Assembly (NCBI RefSeq): GCF_014873535.1
Contig: NZ_JADBEF010000001.1
Location: forward strand, 7,564,001 to 7,628,000
Direction: 5' to 3'
Source: Nonomuraea africana
GTDB taxonomy: Bacteria > Actinomycetota > Actinomycetes > Streptosporangiales > Streptosporangiaceae
DNA length: 64,000 bases
In this document: positions 16,642 through 25,662 of the stretch, piece by piece
Numbering within the stretch: position 1 is the stretch's first letter
Layout: every line of letters begins with the position of its first letter
Notes under the pieces: model-generated
Database searches by the model: none
The model's input: only the letters and a program-made list of their open reading frames with translations
Told to the model about the DNA's origin: nothing
Made by a program: the position numbers and the translations under genes

Positions 16642-17661
16642 TCAGGCGGCCCTGGTGTCGAGGAGTTCGCCCAGCAGGTCGCTCAAGCTCACCATGCCGA
16701 TGATCGACAGATCGCCCCCCGTGACCAGGCCCAGGTGCGCGCGAGCGTCCTGGAGGGCGGCCACGGCCTCGGGCACCTGGGTGACGCAGGCGAGCCTGGG
16801 CAGCGGTCTGGCCAGCTCGCCCGCGGAGACCTCGGGACGCAGCAGCGCGTCGCGCGCGTGCAGCACGCCCCTGATGTCCACTGGAGTGCCGACCAGCAAC
16901 CGGAGGTGACCGCTCTGGCCCGCCGCCCGTTTGATCTGGTCGGCGCCTGCGTCGGCGGGCACCATCACGACCTGGTCGATGGGGACCATGAGGCGTTCGA
17001 TGCCCTCGGCCTCCAGGCGCAGGGCCCGGGTGAGCAGGTCGTGCTCCTCGCGGTCGAGCAGGCCCATCCGGCCCGACTCCCCGACCAGCATGGCGAGCTG
17101 GCGCGGCGTCCTGGTGGTGGCCAGCTCGTCACGGGCGTGCACGCCGAACAGGCGCAGGATCAGGTTGGTGAAGCCGTTCAGCAGCCACAGCAGCGGGCGC
17201 GCCAGCGACGTGAAGGCCCTGAAGGGGACGGCCAGCAGCATCGCGGCCTTCTCGGGACGGGTCAGCGCCCACGACTTGGGCGCCATCTCGCCGATGACCA
17301 TGTGGAGGAAGGTCACCAGGGCGAGCGCGATCGTCAGCGCGATCGGCACCCGCAGTCCCTCGGGCAGGCCGACGAGGGCGAAGACCGGCTCCAGGTAGTG
17401 CTCGATCGCGGGCTCGGTCACCATGCCGAGGCCGAGCGTGCACAGCGTGATGCCGAGCTGCGCGCCCGCCAGCATGAGGGACAGCTGCTTGCCGCCCTCC
17501 ACCGCGGACTTGGCGACGAACCTGGTCAGCTTGGTGCCGCCCGAGGCCATCTCCTCCAGGCGGTGCCTGCGCGAGGAGACGAAGGCGAACTCGGCGGCCA
17601 CGAACAGCGCGTTGAAGGCCAGCAGCGCGAGGCTGAGCGCGATCAGGGTGAGCGGGTTCAC
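16642..17661 (-). CDS. CNNM/CorC-family membrane protein (DUF21 plus CBS)
   Basis: Haemolysin-like (HlyC/CorC) protein of 339 residues. The N-terminal DUF21 transmembrane domain (about residues 1-190) includes AEFAFVSSRRHRLE and GEMAPKSWAL, typical of CNNM magnesium/cobalt transport proteins. A CBS-pair region follows (LMVPIDQVVMVPADA and later LSIIGMVSLSDLLGELL). The start is GTG at 17661, overlapping the stop of the upstream paralogue as GTGA, so the two are coupled and may form a heteromeric transporter. The C-terminal CorC_HlyC domain seen in the upstream paralogue is missing here. Confidence 0.88.
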   Translation of the reverse strand: MNPLTLIALSLALLAFNALFVAAEFAFVSSRRHRLEEMASGGTKLTRFVAKSAVEGGKQLSLMLAGAQLGITLCTLGLGMVTEPAIEHYLEPVFALVGLPEGLRVPIALTIALALVTFLHMVIGEMAPKSWALTRPEKAAMLLAVPFRAFTSLARPLLWLLNGFTNLILRLFGVHARDELATTRTPRQLAMLVGESGRMGLLDREEHDLLTRALRLEAEGIERLMVPIDQVVMVPADAGADQIKRAAGQSGHLRLLVGTPVDIRGVLHARDALLRPEVSAGELARPLPRLACVTQVPEAVAALQDARAHLGLVTGGDLSIIGMVSLSDLLGELLDTRAA

Positions 17662-18989
17662 TTGGCCACCTCGACGGGCTGCTGGGCGGGCGCCAGCCGT
17701 ACCCACTCGGGAACGCGGCGCTGCAGGGACAGCACCGTGAGGACGGCCTGCGCCTCCTGCTCGTCCGCGGTGAACGGGTCGGACTCGGGGGTGAGCTCCA
17801 CGGTGACGGCGTCGCCTGGCTCGGCCATCCGGCCGAGCCTGGCCAGGACCAGGCCGGCCACGGTGTCGTAGTCGTCGCTCTCCGGGAGCGCGACTCCGGT
17901 GGCCCGCTCGACCTCGTCCAGCCTGAGCGTGCCGGGCACGTCCCAGACGCCGTCTGGACGCTCCAGCACACCGACGGGCTCGGGGTCGTTCTCGTCGACG
18001 AGCTCGCCGACCAGCTCCTCGGCCAGGTCCTCGACGGTGACGACGCCGGCCAGCCCGCCGTACTCGTCGATGACACAGACGAGGTCGGCCTTGGCGGCGC
18101 GCATCTGCGCCAGCACGAGAGGCAGCGGCAGCGAGTCGGGGATCAGCACGGCGGGGCGGGTGACGTCGCCGATGAGGCCGTCCTCCACGCCCGCGGCCAG
18201 CAGCTCGCGCACGCCGGTCACGCCCACGACGTCACCCTCGGGGCCGAGGACCGGGTAGCGGGAGTGACCGCACTCGCGCATCGTCGCGATGAGGTCGGAG
18301 ATCGGCCGGTCGGCGCGCAGGACGACCACGCGCGGCCTCGGGACCATCGCCTCCTCGGCGATGCGGTCGCCGAACTCGAGCGCCCGCTCCAGCAGCTCCG
18401 ACAGCCGGGGCGGCAGCTCGCCCGCCCTGGTGGACTCGGCGATGATCCTGGACAGTTCCTCAGGGGTGGCGCCGTGCTCCACTTCCTCCACGGGCTCGAC
18501 GCCGACACGGCGGAGCAGACCGGTGGCGGCCGAGTCGAACAGCTTGATGACGGGGCCGGCGACGGCCAGGTACATCAGCGTCGAGCGGGCCAGGAACTTG
18601 GCCACGGGCTCGGGCTTGGCGATGCCGAGGTTCTTGGGGGCCAGCTCGCCGAGCACCATCTGGATGACGGTGGCCACGAGGACGCCGATCGCCACGGAGA
18701 AGGCCGCGGGCAGGTCCCCCAGCAGGGGCCGCACCAGCGTCGCGATGGCGGGTTCGGCGAGGAAACCGACGAGCAGGGCGGTGACGGTGATGCCGAGCTG
18801 CGCGCCGGAGAGCATGAACGACAGGCGTGAGGTGACCTGGAGTGCTCGTTCGGCCGCCGCGTCACCGGCGTTGGCCTGCTCCCGCAGGCTTCCTCGGTCG
18901 GCGGCGACGAAGGCGAACTCCTGGGCGACGAAGTAACCGGTCGCCGCAGTGAGAAGAAACAGGGCAAGAATGCCGAGATAGGCGCTCAT
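17658..18989 (-). CDS. CNNM/CorC-family membrane protein (DUF21, CBS pair, CorC_HlyC)
   Basis: Full-length paralogue of 443 residues. DUF21 membrane domain (about residues 1-180, with AQEFAFVAADRGSL and GELAPKNLGIAKPE), CBS pair (AMVPRPRVVVLRAD through GGLAGVVTVEDLAEELVGEL), and a C-terminal CorC_HlyC domain (about 360-430, with TLRLDEVERATG). Such proteins are implicated in magnesium/cobalt efflux or resistance. The start is the ATG at 18989, which begins right before the first membrane helix; a GTG at 19022 would add eleven residues. Confidence 0.9.
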   Translation of the reverse strand: MSAYLGILALFLLTAATGYFVAQEFAFVAADRGSLREQANAGDAAAERALQVTSRLSFMLSGAQLGITVTALLVGFLAEPAIATLVRPLLGDLPAAFSVAIGVLVATVIQMVLGELAPKNLGIAKPEPVAKFLARSTLMYLAVAGPVIKLFDSAATGLLRRVGVEPVEEVEHGATPEELSRIIAESTRAGELPPRLSELLERALEFGDRIAEEAMVPRPRVVVLRADRPISDLIATMRECGHSRYPVLGPEGDVVGVTGVRELLAAGVEDGLIGDVTRPAVLIPDSLPLPLVLAQMRAAKADLVCVIDEYGGLAGVVTVEDLAEELVGELVDENDPEPVGVLERPDGVWDVPGTLRLDEVERATGVALPESDDYDTVAGLVLARLGRMAEPGDAVTVELTPESDPFTADEQEAQAVLTVLSLQRRVPEWVRLAPAQQPVEVAK

Positions 18990-19230
18990 TTCGAGCTCGC
19001 AGGGGGTCCCGTGCGCAGGCACGGGTTAGTACTCCATGGGTCCGGAGCGGACACGATCTTCCCTTCGGTAGAGGTCGTCCATAAACGGTAACGACCGGGG
19101 TGGCGTCAGATGTTTCCGTAGTGACTCACGGTCTGATCTGTGTACTTTTTCATGGGAATTCCTTGGTGAGACGTCTGCACTGGTGGGAGCCACGAAGTAC
19201 GGTCGAACCAACCGAGGGGGAGAAGACGAC

Positions 19231-20460
19231 GTGTCCGAGGACGACCGCACGCGGGCCATGCGCTCACCGGGCGACGGCCGCCCGCTGCCGCGAAACAGGG
19301 ACGACGGCGGGCCGCGCTCGGGCGGCGCGCCCGCGCACCCGGTCCCCGGCGGCGGGCCCACCAGGGCGCACGAGCAGCCGCCGGAGCCCGAAGCGCCCCG
19401 GTCCGCCGCTCGCGTGTACGGCAAGGCTCGCTCGGGCAGCAGCCCGGTACGCCCCCTGAAGAAGCCGCCGCGCGAGCCACGTGAGCCTCGCCTGCGCGGC
19501 CGCGTCAAGGGCGGGACGATCCTGAAGATCATCGCAGGGGCGGTCGCGGTCCTGCTGGTCCTGGCCGTGGTCGGCTTCTTCTGGGTGAACTCGCGGATCC
19601 AGACCATCGACGGCGTGCTCGACGAGTACAAGGGCCGCCCGGCAGACACCCCCGGCACCAACTGGCTGCTCGTCGGCTCCGACAGCCGCGAGGGCCTGAC
19701 GGCCGCCCAGCGCAGGAAGCTGGCCACCGGCCGGGCGGTCGGCCGGCGCACCGACTCGATGATGCTGCTGCACATCCCCTCGGGCGGCGACCGGCCCACG
19801 CTCGTCAGCCTCCCCCGCGACTCCGCCGTCAACATTCCGGGCCAGGTGCGGCGGGACAAGCTCAACTCCGCGTTCGCGATCGGCGGTCCCCAATTGCTGA
19901 CCCGCACGGTCGAGAACGTCACGGGCATCAGGATCGACAACTACATGGAGGTCGGCTTCGCCGGGTTCGTCGGCATCGTCGACGCGGTGGGCGGCGTCGA
20001 GATCTGCGTGAAGACCCCGATCAACGACCCCAAGGCCGGGCTCAAGCTGAAGAAGGGCTGCCAGGAGATGGACGGCGGCACCGCCCTCGGCTACGTGCGC
20101 ACCCGCAAGGGCGGCGCGCTGCCCGACTTCGAGCGCACCAAGCGACAGCGGCAGTTCCTGAGCGCGGTGGTGAAGAAGGCGGCCAGCCCGGGGGTGCTGA
20201 TCAACCCGTTCACCTCGATCCCGCTGGCCATGGGCGCCACGGACGCGGTGCGGGTCGACACCTCCACCGGCGCCTTCGACCTGCTCTCTCTCGGCCTGGC
20301 CATGGGCGGCGACCCGGTGACGACCGTGGTGCCGTTCGGCGGCAACGAGAACGTCGCGAGCGGGCAGGCGGTCAAGTGGGACACCCCGCGGGCGCTCCGG
20401 CTGTTCGACGCGCTCAAGGAGGACCGGCCGGTGCCCAAGGACGTGCTGGACAAGGGCTGA
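19231..20460 (+). CDS. LytR-CpsA-Psr (LCP) family cell wall glycopolymer ligase
   Basis: Membrane enzyme of 409 residues that transfers undecaprenyl-linked glycopolymers onto peptidoglycan. A long disordered Pro/Arg/Gly-rich cytoplasmic tail (about residues 1-90) leads to one helix (about 97-119), then the LCP domain: NWLLVGSDSREG, RTDSMMLLHIP, SLPRDSAVNIPG, RDKLNSAFAIGG, YVRTRKGG and FERTKRQRQFL, with the conserved Asp and Arg residues that bind the pyrophosphate lipid. The start is GTG at 19231 with GGGGGAG eight bases upstream. It is divergent from the CNNM pair. Confidence 0.93.
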   Translation: MSEDDRTRAMRSPGDGRPLPRNRDDGGPRSGGAPAHPVPGGGPTRAHEQPPEPEAPRSAARVYGKARSGSSPVRPLKKPPREPREPRLRGRVKGGTILKIIAGAVAVLLVLAVVGFFWVNSRIQTIDGVLDEYKGRPADTPGTNWLLVGSDSREGLTAAQRRKLATGRAVGRRTDSMMLLHIPSGGDRPTLVSLPRDSAVNIPGQVRRDKLNSAFAIGGPQLLTRTVENVTGIRIDNYMEVGFAGFVGIVDAVGGVEICVKTPINDPKAGLKLKKGCQEMDGGTALGYVRTRKGGALPDFERTKRQRQFLSAVVKKAASPGVLINPFTSIPLAMGATDAVRVDTSTGAFDLLSLGLAMGGDPVTTVVPFGGNENVASGQAVKWDTPRALRLFDALKEDRPVPKDVLDKG

Positions 20461-20471
20461 GCCACGACGCG

Positions 20472-20502
20472 CGGGCCGCCTCCCCTCCGAGAGCGCGGCC
20501 CG
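20472..20502. terminator. Possible terminator hairpin between convergent genes
   Basis: Arms CGGGCCGC (20472-20479) and GCGGCCCG (20495-20502) with a 15-base loop, between the LCP stop and the GPP34 stop. No T tract. Confidence 0.5.
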
Positions 20503-20511
20503 TGCAGGCGC

Positions 20512-21168
20512 TCAGCCGGAGGCGCTGGTCGCGGCGCCGATGGCGGCGCTGGTCGCGGCGATCATGATGACCGCGTTGATCTCGGCGATCGTCTTGGCCA
20601 CGGCCTCGCCGGCCCACGCGCCCTCGGTGATCTCCTTGATCCGCTCCTTGCTCACCCCCGGGAAGGCCTTGCGGTCGAGCTTGGCGGCGTGCAGGACGGC
20701 GATGAGCACCGCCGTACGCTCGTCGGGGTCGGCGCCGCCGAGCACGGCCGCCACCCTGGCGCGGATCTCCGCCTCCACCCTGCCGTCGGCCTCGGGCCAG
20801 CGCGTGGTGGGGAAGATGCCGAGGACCTTGCCGCGCTCCTGCGTGAGGACGCCGGTGTCGGCGAGCCTGGTCAGCAGGCGGGTCCTGAGCTTGCCCTTGC
20901 CGAGCTTGGCGACCCACCAGGCGGGCTTGCGCTCCTTGCCGTCCTCGATGATGCGCGCCATGGCGGCGTCGAGCTCGGGATCGCCGCCCCTGCCGGCGTC
21001 CTTGACGACCACCCGCTTCTGCGAGAGCTCGATCCTGCCCTCGACCGCCAGTTCGGCGAGGACGGCGCCGCCGAGCGCGGCGTCCAGCTCGGTGGAGCCG
21101 ATCAGCTGTTTGCCGTCCTGCTCGCTGTGCGCGAGGAGCAGGACTTCTTCGGCGATGGTGACGCTCAT
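20512..21168 (-). CDS. GPP34 (GOLPH3-like) family phosphoprotein
   Basis: 218 residues matching the actinobacterial GPP34 family: N-terminus SVTIAEEVLLLAH, LIGSTELDAALGGAVLAELAVEGRIEL, and the KPAWWVAKLGKGKLRTRLL region. The eukaryotic relative binds phosphatidylinositol 4-phosphate; the role in actinobacteria is unknown. The C-terminus is a hydrophobic Ala/Ile-rich tail. The start is the ATG at 21168. Convergent with the LCP gene and divergent from the DM13 gene. Confidence 0.85.
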   Translation of the reverse strand: MSVTIAEEVLLLAHSEQDGKQLIGSTELDAALGGAVLAELAVEGRIELSQKRVVVKDAGRGGDPELDAAMARIIEDGKERKPAWWVAKLGKGKLRTRLLTRLADTGVLTQERGKVLGIFPTTRWPEADGRVEAEIRARVAAVLGGADPDERTAVLIAVLHAAKLDRKAFPGVSKERIKEITEGAWAGEAVAKTIAEINAVIMIAATSAAIGAATSASG

Positions 21169-21234
21169 GTCCCGACAGTACGTCGTAAGAGGTCCGTAAG
21201 CGTTGGGCCGCGGAACGCGTGGTGACCTGGAGAC

Positions 21235-21768
21235 ATGAAACTGCTCCGTCATCCCGTGACCTGGATCGCCGTCGCGGCGGTCTTCGGGGTCGCGATGTAC
21301 CTGTTCCAGCCGTGGCGGCTCTTCACCACCGTCGAGGTGAACGAGCCGCTCCCCGAGGTGGCCGTCGCCGCCTCGCCGAGCGCCACGCCCACGTCCGCTC
21401 CGCGCGCCGCCGTCCGGGCTCCCGCGCCCGAGGTGCTGCTGTCGGGCAGGTTCGTGACCCATGAGCACAGGACCTCGGGCGTGGCCAAGGTGCTCAGGCT
21501 TCCCGACGGCAGCCGCGTCCTGCGCATCGAGAACCTGGCCACCTCCGACGGTCCCGACCTGCGCGTGTGGCTGAGCGACCAGCCCGTCACCGACTCCTGG
21601 CACAACTTCGACGACGGCGAGTATCTGGAGCTCGGCGACCTCAAGGGCAACAAGGGCAACGCCAACTACCCGATCCCGGCCGCCGCCGAGCTCGACCGGC
21701 TCACCAGCGTGTCGATCTGGTGCAAGCGCTTCAGCGTCTCCTTCGGCGCCGCGGCTCTCACCCGTTAA
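21235..21768 (+). CDS. DM13 domain membrane-anchored protein
   Basis: 177 residues. One N-terminal helix (about residues 8-24), a Pro/Ala/Ser linker, and a DM13 domain (about residues 68-175) with SGRFVTHEHRTSGVAKV, LRIENLATSDGPDLRVWLS and a late Cys in SIWCKRFSVSFG. DM13 is proposed to be a redox or electron-transfer module, with the near-invariant Cys as a key residue. The start ATG has GGAG close upstream. No redox partner is next to it. Confidence 0.85.
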   Translation: MKLLRHPVTWIAVAAVFGVAMYLFQPWRLFTTVEVNEPLPEVAVAASPSATPTSAPRAAVRAPAPEVLLSGRFVTHEHRTSGVAKVLRLPDGSRVLRIENLATSDGPDLRVWLSDQPVTDSWHNFDDGEYLELGDLKGNKGNANYPIPAAAELDRLTSVSIWCKRFSVSFGAAALTR

Positions 21769-21778
21769 CGTGCTCGGT

Positions 21779-22384
21779 ATGTCGATTTCAACGGAACTGC
21801 ACGCCATCGGCCGTCCGCTGCTCGAGGCACAGCTCGCGCACCCGACCGTGGCGGGCATCGGGAGGGGAGACCTCGAGGAGAAGGTCTTCAGGTCGTGGCT
21901 GGAGCAGGACTGGCTGTTCCTGCACGACTACGTGCGGGTGTTCGCCCGGCTGGCCTGGCAGGCTCCCGCCGCGCACCTGGGAGACCTCGTCGACCTGGCG
22001 CACACGACCTTCCACGACGAGCTGTCGCTGCACAGGTCCCTGTCCGCCGAGTTCGGCGCCGACCTCGACGGCGCGGTGAAGGGCCCGGCCTGCGCGGCGT
22101 ACACCGCCTTCCTGCTCGAGTCGGCGGCGAACTACGCCGAGGGCCTGGCCGCGCTCTATCCGTGCATGTGGGGATATTCCACGCTCGGCCAGATCCTCGC
22201 CGAGAACAAGCCCGCCGAGCCGCGTTACCGCGCCTGGGTCGACACCTACGCCGACCCCGGTTTCGCCGCGCTGACCAGGCGCATCGCGGAGATGATCGAT
22301 GAGGCGGCGCCCGACCGGCCGAGGGCGAAGGAGCTGTTCACCGAGGGCATGCGGCACGAGCTGGCCTTCTGGGACGTGCCGTAG
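21779..22384 (+). CDS. TenA/THI-4-like protein (thiaminase II family)
   Basis: 201 residues of all-helical TenA type. TenA hydrolyses amino-pyrimidine forms of degraded thiamin for salvage. The Cys in ALYPCMWGY matches the family nucleophile region, and helices carry FRSWLEQDWLFLHDYVRVFARL, here split by normal family spacing. The start is the ATG at 21779 rather than the GTG at 21770. A TPP-riboswitch permease lies about 9 kb away, but this gene itself has no riboswitch. Some TenA relatives act on other substrates. Confidence 0.82.
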   Translation: MSISTELHAIGRPLLEAQLAHPTVAGIGRGDLEEKVFRSWLEQDWLFLHDYVRVFARLAWQAPAAHLGDLVDLAHTTFHDELSLHRSLSAEFGADLDGAVKGPACAAYTAFLLESAANYAEGLAALYPCMWGYSTLGQILAENKPAEPRYRAWVDTYADPGFAALTRRIAEMIDEAAPDRPRAKELFTEGMRHELAFWDVP

Positions 22385-22397
22385 CGCGGACGCTGCC

Positions 22398-22414
22398 GTC
22401 CACAGCCTGTGGAC
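22398..22414. promoter_or_regulatory. 17-bp inverted repeat of DnaA-box-like cores upstream of the glycosylase
   Basis: Perfect palindrome GTCCACA-GCC-TGTGGAC ending 14 bases before the glycosylase ATG. Each arm resembles the TTGTCCACA core of a DnaA box. It might be a regulatory site for the downstream DNA repair gene; the binding protein is not known. Confidence 0.4.
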
Positions 22415-22428
22415 CATACTCTGGACGC

Positions 22429-23307
22429 ATGCCGGAACTTCCCGAAGTGGAGTCGCTCGCCGAGTTCCTGCGTGAGCGGGCGGTGGGCCGCACCATGCTG
22501 GCCGTCGACGTCGTCGCCTTCCAGGCGCTCAAGACCTTCGACCCGCCCGTCACCGCGCTCGGCGGCCTGACGGTCACGGGCGTGACGAGACATGGCAAGT
22601 TTCTCGACCTCGACTGCGACGGCCTCCACCTGGTCTTCCACCTCTCGCGGGCGGGGTGGCTGCGCTGGCGCGACGACCTGTCGGGCGCGAAACCCGTCCG
22701 TCCCGGCAAGGGTCCGCTGGCGGTGAGGGTACGGCTGGCGCCCGACGACGACGGCGTGGCCCCCGGGTTCGAGCTGACCGAGGCGGGCACGCAGAAACGC
22801 CTGGCCGTCTACGTCGTCAAGGACCCCATGGCGGTCCCTGGCATCGCCTCGCTCGGCCCCGACCCGCTCGCGCCGGAGTTCACGCCGAGCTCGCTCAAGC
22901 AGATCGTGGGCGGCAGCCGTACCCAGATCAAGGGGTTGCTCCGCGACCAGAAGGTCATCGCGGGCATCGGCAACGCCTACTCCGACGAGGTGCTGCACGC
23001 GGCCAGGATGTCACCCTTCAAGATCGCCGCCACGCTGACCGACGCGCAGATCGCCGACCTGCACGAGGCGATCGTCACCACGCTCCGCGACGCGGTCGAA
23101 CGGGCCCACGGGCTGGCCGCCAAGGACCTGAAGGCGGAGAAGAAGTCGGGGCTTCGCGTGCACAACAGGGCGGGGCAGACGTGCGACGTGTGCGGTGACA
23201 CGATCCGCGAGGTGTCGTTCGCCGACTCGTCGCTGCAGTACTGCCCCACCTGCCAGACCGAGGGCAAGATCCTCGCCGACCGGCGGATGTCCAAGCTGCT
23301 GAAGTAG
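22429..23307 (+). CDS. Fpg/Nei family DNA glycosylase
   Basis: Base-excision repair enzyme of 292 residues. It starts MPELPEVESL, so Pro2 is the Schiff-base nucleophile and Glu3 is present. The H2TH region is around IKGLLRDQKVIAGIGNAYSDEVL, with the conserved Asn. The C-terminal zinc finger is CDVCG...YCPTCQ. Lesion preference (8-oxoguanine versus oxidised pyrimidines) cannot be settled; several divergent actinobacterial paralogues start this way. Next to it is a convergent rhodanese gene. Confidence 0.92.
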   Translation: MPELPEVESLAEFLRERAVGRTMLAVDVVAFQALKTFDPPVTALGGLTVTGVTRHGKFLDLDCDGLHLVFHLSRAGWLRWRDDLSGAKPVRPGKGPLAVRVRLAPDDDGVAPGFELTEAGTQKRLAVYVVKDPMAVPGIASLGPDPLAPEFTPSSLKQIVGGSRTQIKGLLRDQKVIAGIGNAYSDEVLHAARMSPFKIAATLTDAQIADLHEAIVTTLRDAVERAHGLAAKDLKAEKKSGLRVHNRAGQTCDVCGDTIREVSFADSSLQYCPTCQTEGKILADRRMSKLLK

Positions 23308-23312
23308 CCGCT

Positions 23313-23636
23313 TCAGGCCACGAACGGGGGCTGGCCGGTCTCGCTCACCATCGGCTTGCGGGCCAGCTCCCACGACTGCATGCCACCGCCGACGTTGACG
23401 GCGTCGCGGCCGATGTGGTTCAGCCAGGCGGCGGCGTGCGCCGAACGGCCGCCCACCCTGCACACGACGTAGACCGGCTGGTCGGCGGGCACCTCCTCGA
23501 CCCTGGCCTGCAGCTCGCCCAGCGGGATGTGCACCGCCTCGGGGGCGTGGCCCGCCACCCATTCGCTCTGCTCGCGGACATCCAGCAGGTAGGCGTCGGC
23601 GGGCACGTCGGTCACTGCGATCTCAGGAACGGTCAT
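23313..23636 (-). CDS. Single-domain rhodanese
   Basis: Sulfurtransferase-like protein of 107 residues. AYLLDVREQSEWVAGHAPEAVHIPL is the usual first half of the fold (split here only for naming), and VVCRVGGRSAHAA carries the active-site Cys in a six-residue loop. Start at ATG 23636 (MTVPEIAV). Function could be thiosulfate or persulfide handling. Convergent with the glycosylase, five bases apart. Confidence 0.88.
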   Translation of the reverse strand: MTVPEIAVTDVPADAYLLDVREQSEWVAGHAPEAVHIPLGELQARVEEVPADQPVYVVCRVGGRSAHAAAWLNHIGRDAVNVGGGMQSWELARKPMVSETGQPPFVA

Positions 23637-23846
23637 GCTTCCATTCTCGGTGAGCCGAACCCATGACCACGCCGTCTTCCCAGACCAGGGGGTTGGGGCC
23701 GAGGTCTTCTGGGGTGTGGGGGAGGGGAGCCGGCCGAGCCCCATGGCTGCGACATCGCCGCCGCGCTCGACATTCACGCCGAAGGCCATCGCCTTCGGTC
23801 CCTGCACCGCGAGGCGGGAGCATCCCCGGCGGGAGAGGTCACGTCC
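23637..23846. other. Gap between rhodanese and histidine kinase
   Basis: About 210 bases with no gene that I can support. The sequence has a G-rich patch near 23700-23730. It should hold the rhodanese promoter (minus strand) and the 3' end of the kinase transcript. Confidence 0.5.
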
Positions 23847-24917
23847 TCAGGACGCCACGGGCAGGCGGATCTCGAACCGGCATCCAGGGCCCTCGTTCAC
23901 GGCGGAGACGCTGCCGTCGTGCGCGGCCACCAGGCCCTGGGTGATCGCCAGTCCCAGACCTGCTCCCCCGTCCCTCGTCGGCGTGCGGGCCTTCTCGCCG
24001 ATGAAAGCGACATCGAAGACCCTGGGCAGATCCTCTTCGGGGATCCCGCCACAGGCGTCGGTAACCGTCAGGCAGGCCAGCCCACCCTCTACGGAGACGT
24101 TCACGGCGACTGTTCCCCCCGTAGGGGTGTGCCTGATGCCGTTCACCACCAGGTTGCGCAGCGCTCTGCCCAGCGCGCCCGCGTCAGCCGACACCGCCAC
24201 CACCGCCGGCGTGGCGCACAGCCGCACACCCTTCTCCACCGCCAGCGCCTCCACTCCGGCCACCGTGTCCGCCACCAGATCGCCCAGCCCGATCATGGAC
24301 TTGTTCAGCCGCAGCGAGCCCGCGTGGATGCGTGAGAGCTCGAAAAGGTCGTCCACCATCGCCGACAGGCGCTCCACCTCCAGCCTGATCTGGGTGGGAT
24401 ACCGGCGAGCGTCGCCGACGCCGTCCTCCAGCGCCTCGGCCATAGCCCTCATCCCCGCCAGCGGGGTCCGCAGGTCATGGCTCACCCAGGCGACCAGCTC
24501 CCGCCGCGCCCCCTCAAGCGCCCGCTCCCGCGCGTACGACTCCTCCAGGGTGCTGGCGATGGCCCGCAGTTCGGCGGGCAGCCCCTGCGGCGCGACGAAG
24601 GAGGGTTCGCGCACCGCCGCCGCCAGCCGCCTGCTCGCCGCCACGATCTGCCTGGCCAGTACGAACGCCACGCCGAGGCCCACGAGCCCGCCCACCGCCA
24701 CCACGCTGAGCACGAGGTCCCTCGCGGCGCCGTCGATGACCATCCTCATGGTGATCGCCGCGACGCCCGCCACCGTCGCCAGCACCGCGACCGCCACGAC
24801 GACGGCGAGCATGACGCCGATCGACCGGGTGCGCAGCCGCCACATCAGCGCGAGACCGGCCGCCGCCACCACCACGCCGAGCCCGGCGGTGACGGTCACG
24901 ATCTCGAGAAGGGTCAT
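23847..24917 (-). CDS. Two-component sensor histidine kinase
   Basis: 356 residues. Two to three N-terminal membrane helices (about residues 5-25, 33-55 and 68-88), a HAMP-like linker, HisKA with the phosphorylated His in WVSHDLRTPLAGM, and an HATPase domain with NLVVNGIRHT (N box), DACGGIP (G1) and DGGAGLGLAI (G2). There is almost no extracellular loop, so it probably senses a membrane or cytoplasmic cue. The ATG overlaps the regulator stop (ATGA). Confidence 0.92.
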   Translation of the reverse strand: MTLLEIVTVTAGLGVVVAAAGLALMWRLRTRSIGVMLAVVVAVAVLATVAGVAAITMRMVIDGAARDLVLSVVAVGGLVGLGVAFVLARQIVAASRRLAAAVREPSFVAPQGLPAELRAIASTLEESYARERALEGARRELVAWVSHDLRTPLAGMRAMAEALEDGVGDARRYPTQIRLEVERLSAMVDDLFELSRIHAGSLRLNKSMIGLGDLVADTVAGVEALAVEKGVRLCATPAVVAVSADAGALGRALRNLVVNGIRHTPTGGTVAVNVSVEGGLACLTVTDACGGIPEEDLPRVFDVAFIGEKARTPTRDGGAGLGLAITQGLVAAHDGSVSAVNEGPGCRFEIRLPVAS

Positions 24918-25603
24918 GACAGCGGCTCGTACCTGTAGCCGACCCCCCAGACCGTGACGATCCTGCGCGGCACGGTGGGGTCGGGCTCGACCTTCTCCCT
25001 CAGCCGCCGCACGTGCACGGTCACCGTGGAGGAGTCGCCGAACGACCATCCCCACACCTGGTCGAGCAGGGCCGCCCGGCTGAAGGCCTGGCGGGGGTTG
25101 CGCATCAGGTAGGCCAGCAGATCGAACTCGCGGGCGGTGAGGAGGATCTCCTTGTCGCCGAGCCGTACCTCGTGAGCGCCCACGTCCACGACCAGGTCGG
25201 CGTCGCGCAGCACCCCGCTGCCGCCGGTGACCGAGGCGCCGCGCGCCCTCCGCAGCACCGACTGCACGCGCAGCGCCAGCTCGCGAGGGCTGAACGGCTT
25301 GGTCACGTAGTCGTCGGCGCCGGTCTCGAGGCCGACCACGCGGTCGATCTCCTCGCCGAGCGCGGTGAGCATGATCACCGGTACCGGCCAGCGCTCCCTG
25401 AGCTTCTTGCACACCTGGAGGCCGTCGACCTTGGGCAGCATGAGGTCGAGCACCATCAGGTCGGGCGGGTCGGCCAGCGCCCTGCGCAGCGCCTCGGCCC
25501 CGTCGCCCACGCAGTCGACCTGGTGGCCGTCGCGTTCGAGATAGCGCGCCACCACCTCGGCGACGGTCGGGTCGTCGTCGACGACCAGGATGCGGGTGCT
25601 CAC
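24914..25603 (-). CDS. OmpR/PhoB-family response regulator
   Basis: 229 residues. The receiver domain (about residues 1-120) has ILVVDDDP, the phospho-acceptor Asp in LMVLDLMLP, Thr in IMLTALG and Lys in YVTKPFSP. The C-terminal winged helix (about 135-226) contains LTAREFDLLAYLMRNP and STVTVHVRRLREKVE. Start at GTG 25603. Coupled to its kinase. Targets are unknown. Confidence 0.93.
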   Translation of the reverse strand: MSTRILVVDDDPTVAEVVARYLERDGHQVDCVGDGAEALRRALADPPDLMVLDLMLPKVDGLQVCKKLRERWPVPVIMLTALGEEIDRVVGLETGADDYVTKPFSPRELALRVQSVLRRARGASVTGGSGVLRDADLVVDVGAHEVRLGDKEILLTAREFDLLAYLMRNPRQAFSRAALLDQVWGWSFGDSSTVTVHVRRLREKVEPDPTVPRRIVTVWGVGYRYEPLS

Positions 25604-25662
25604 TCAGCCACGGTACGGCTAATCCCCTCGCGGACGCATGGTCCAGGACGTACGGTAGCCCC

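Noticed and set aside
19026-19940. 304-residue minus-strand frame across the LCP gene start
   Set aside because: Antisense to the LCP gene, low-complexity, no motifs.
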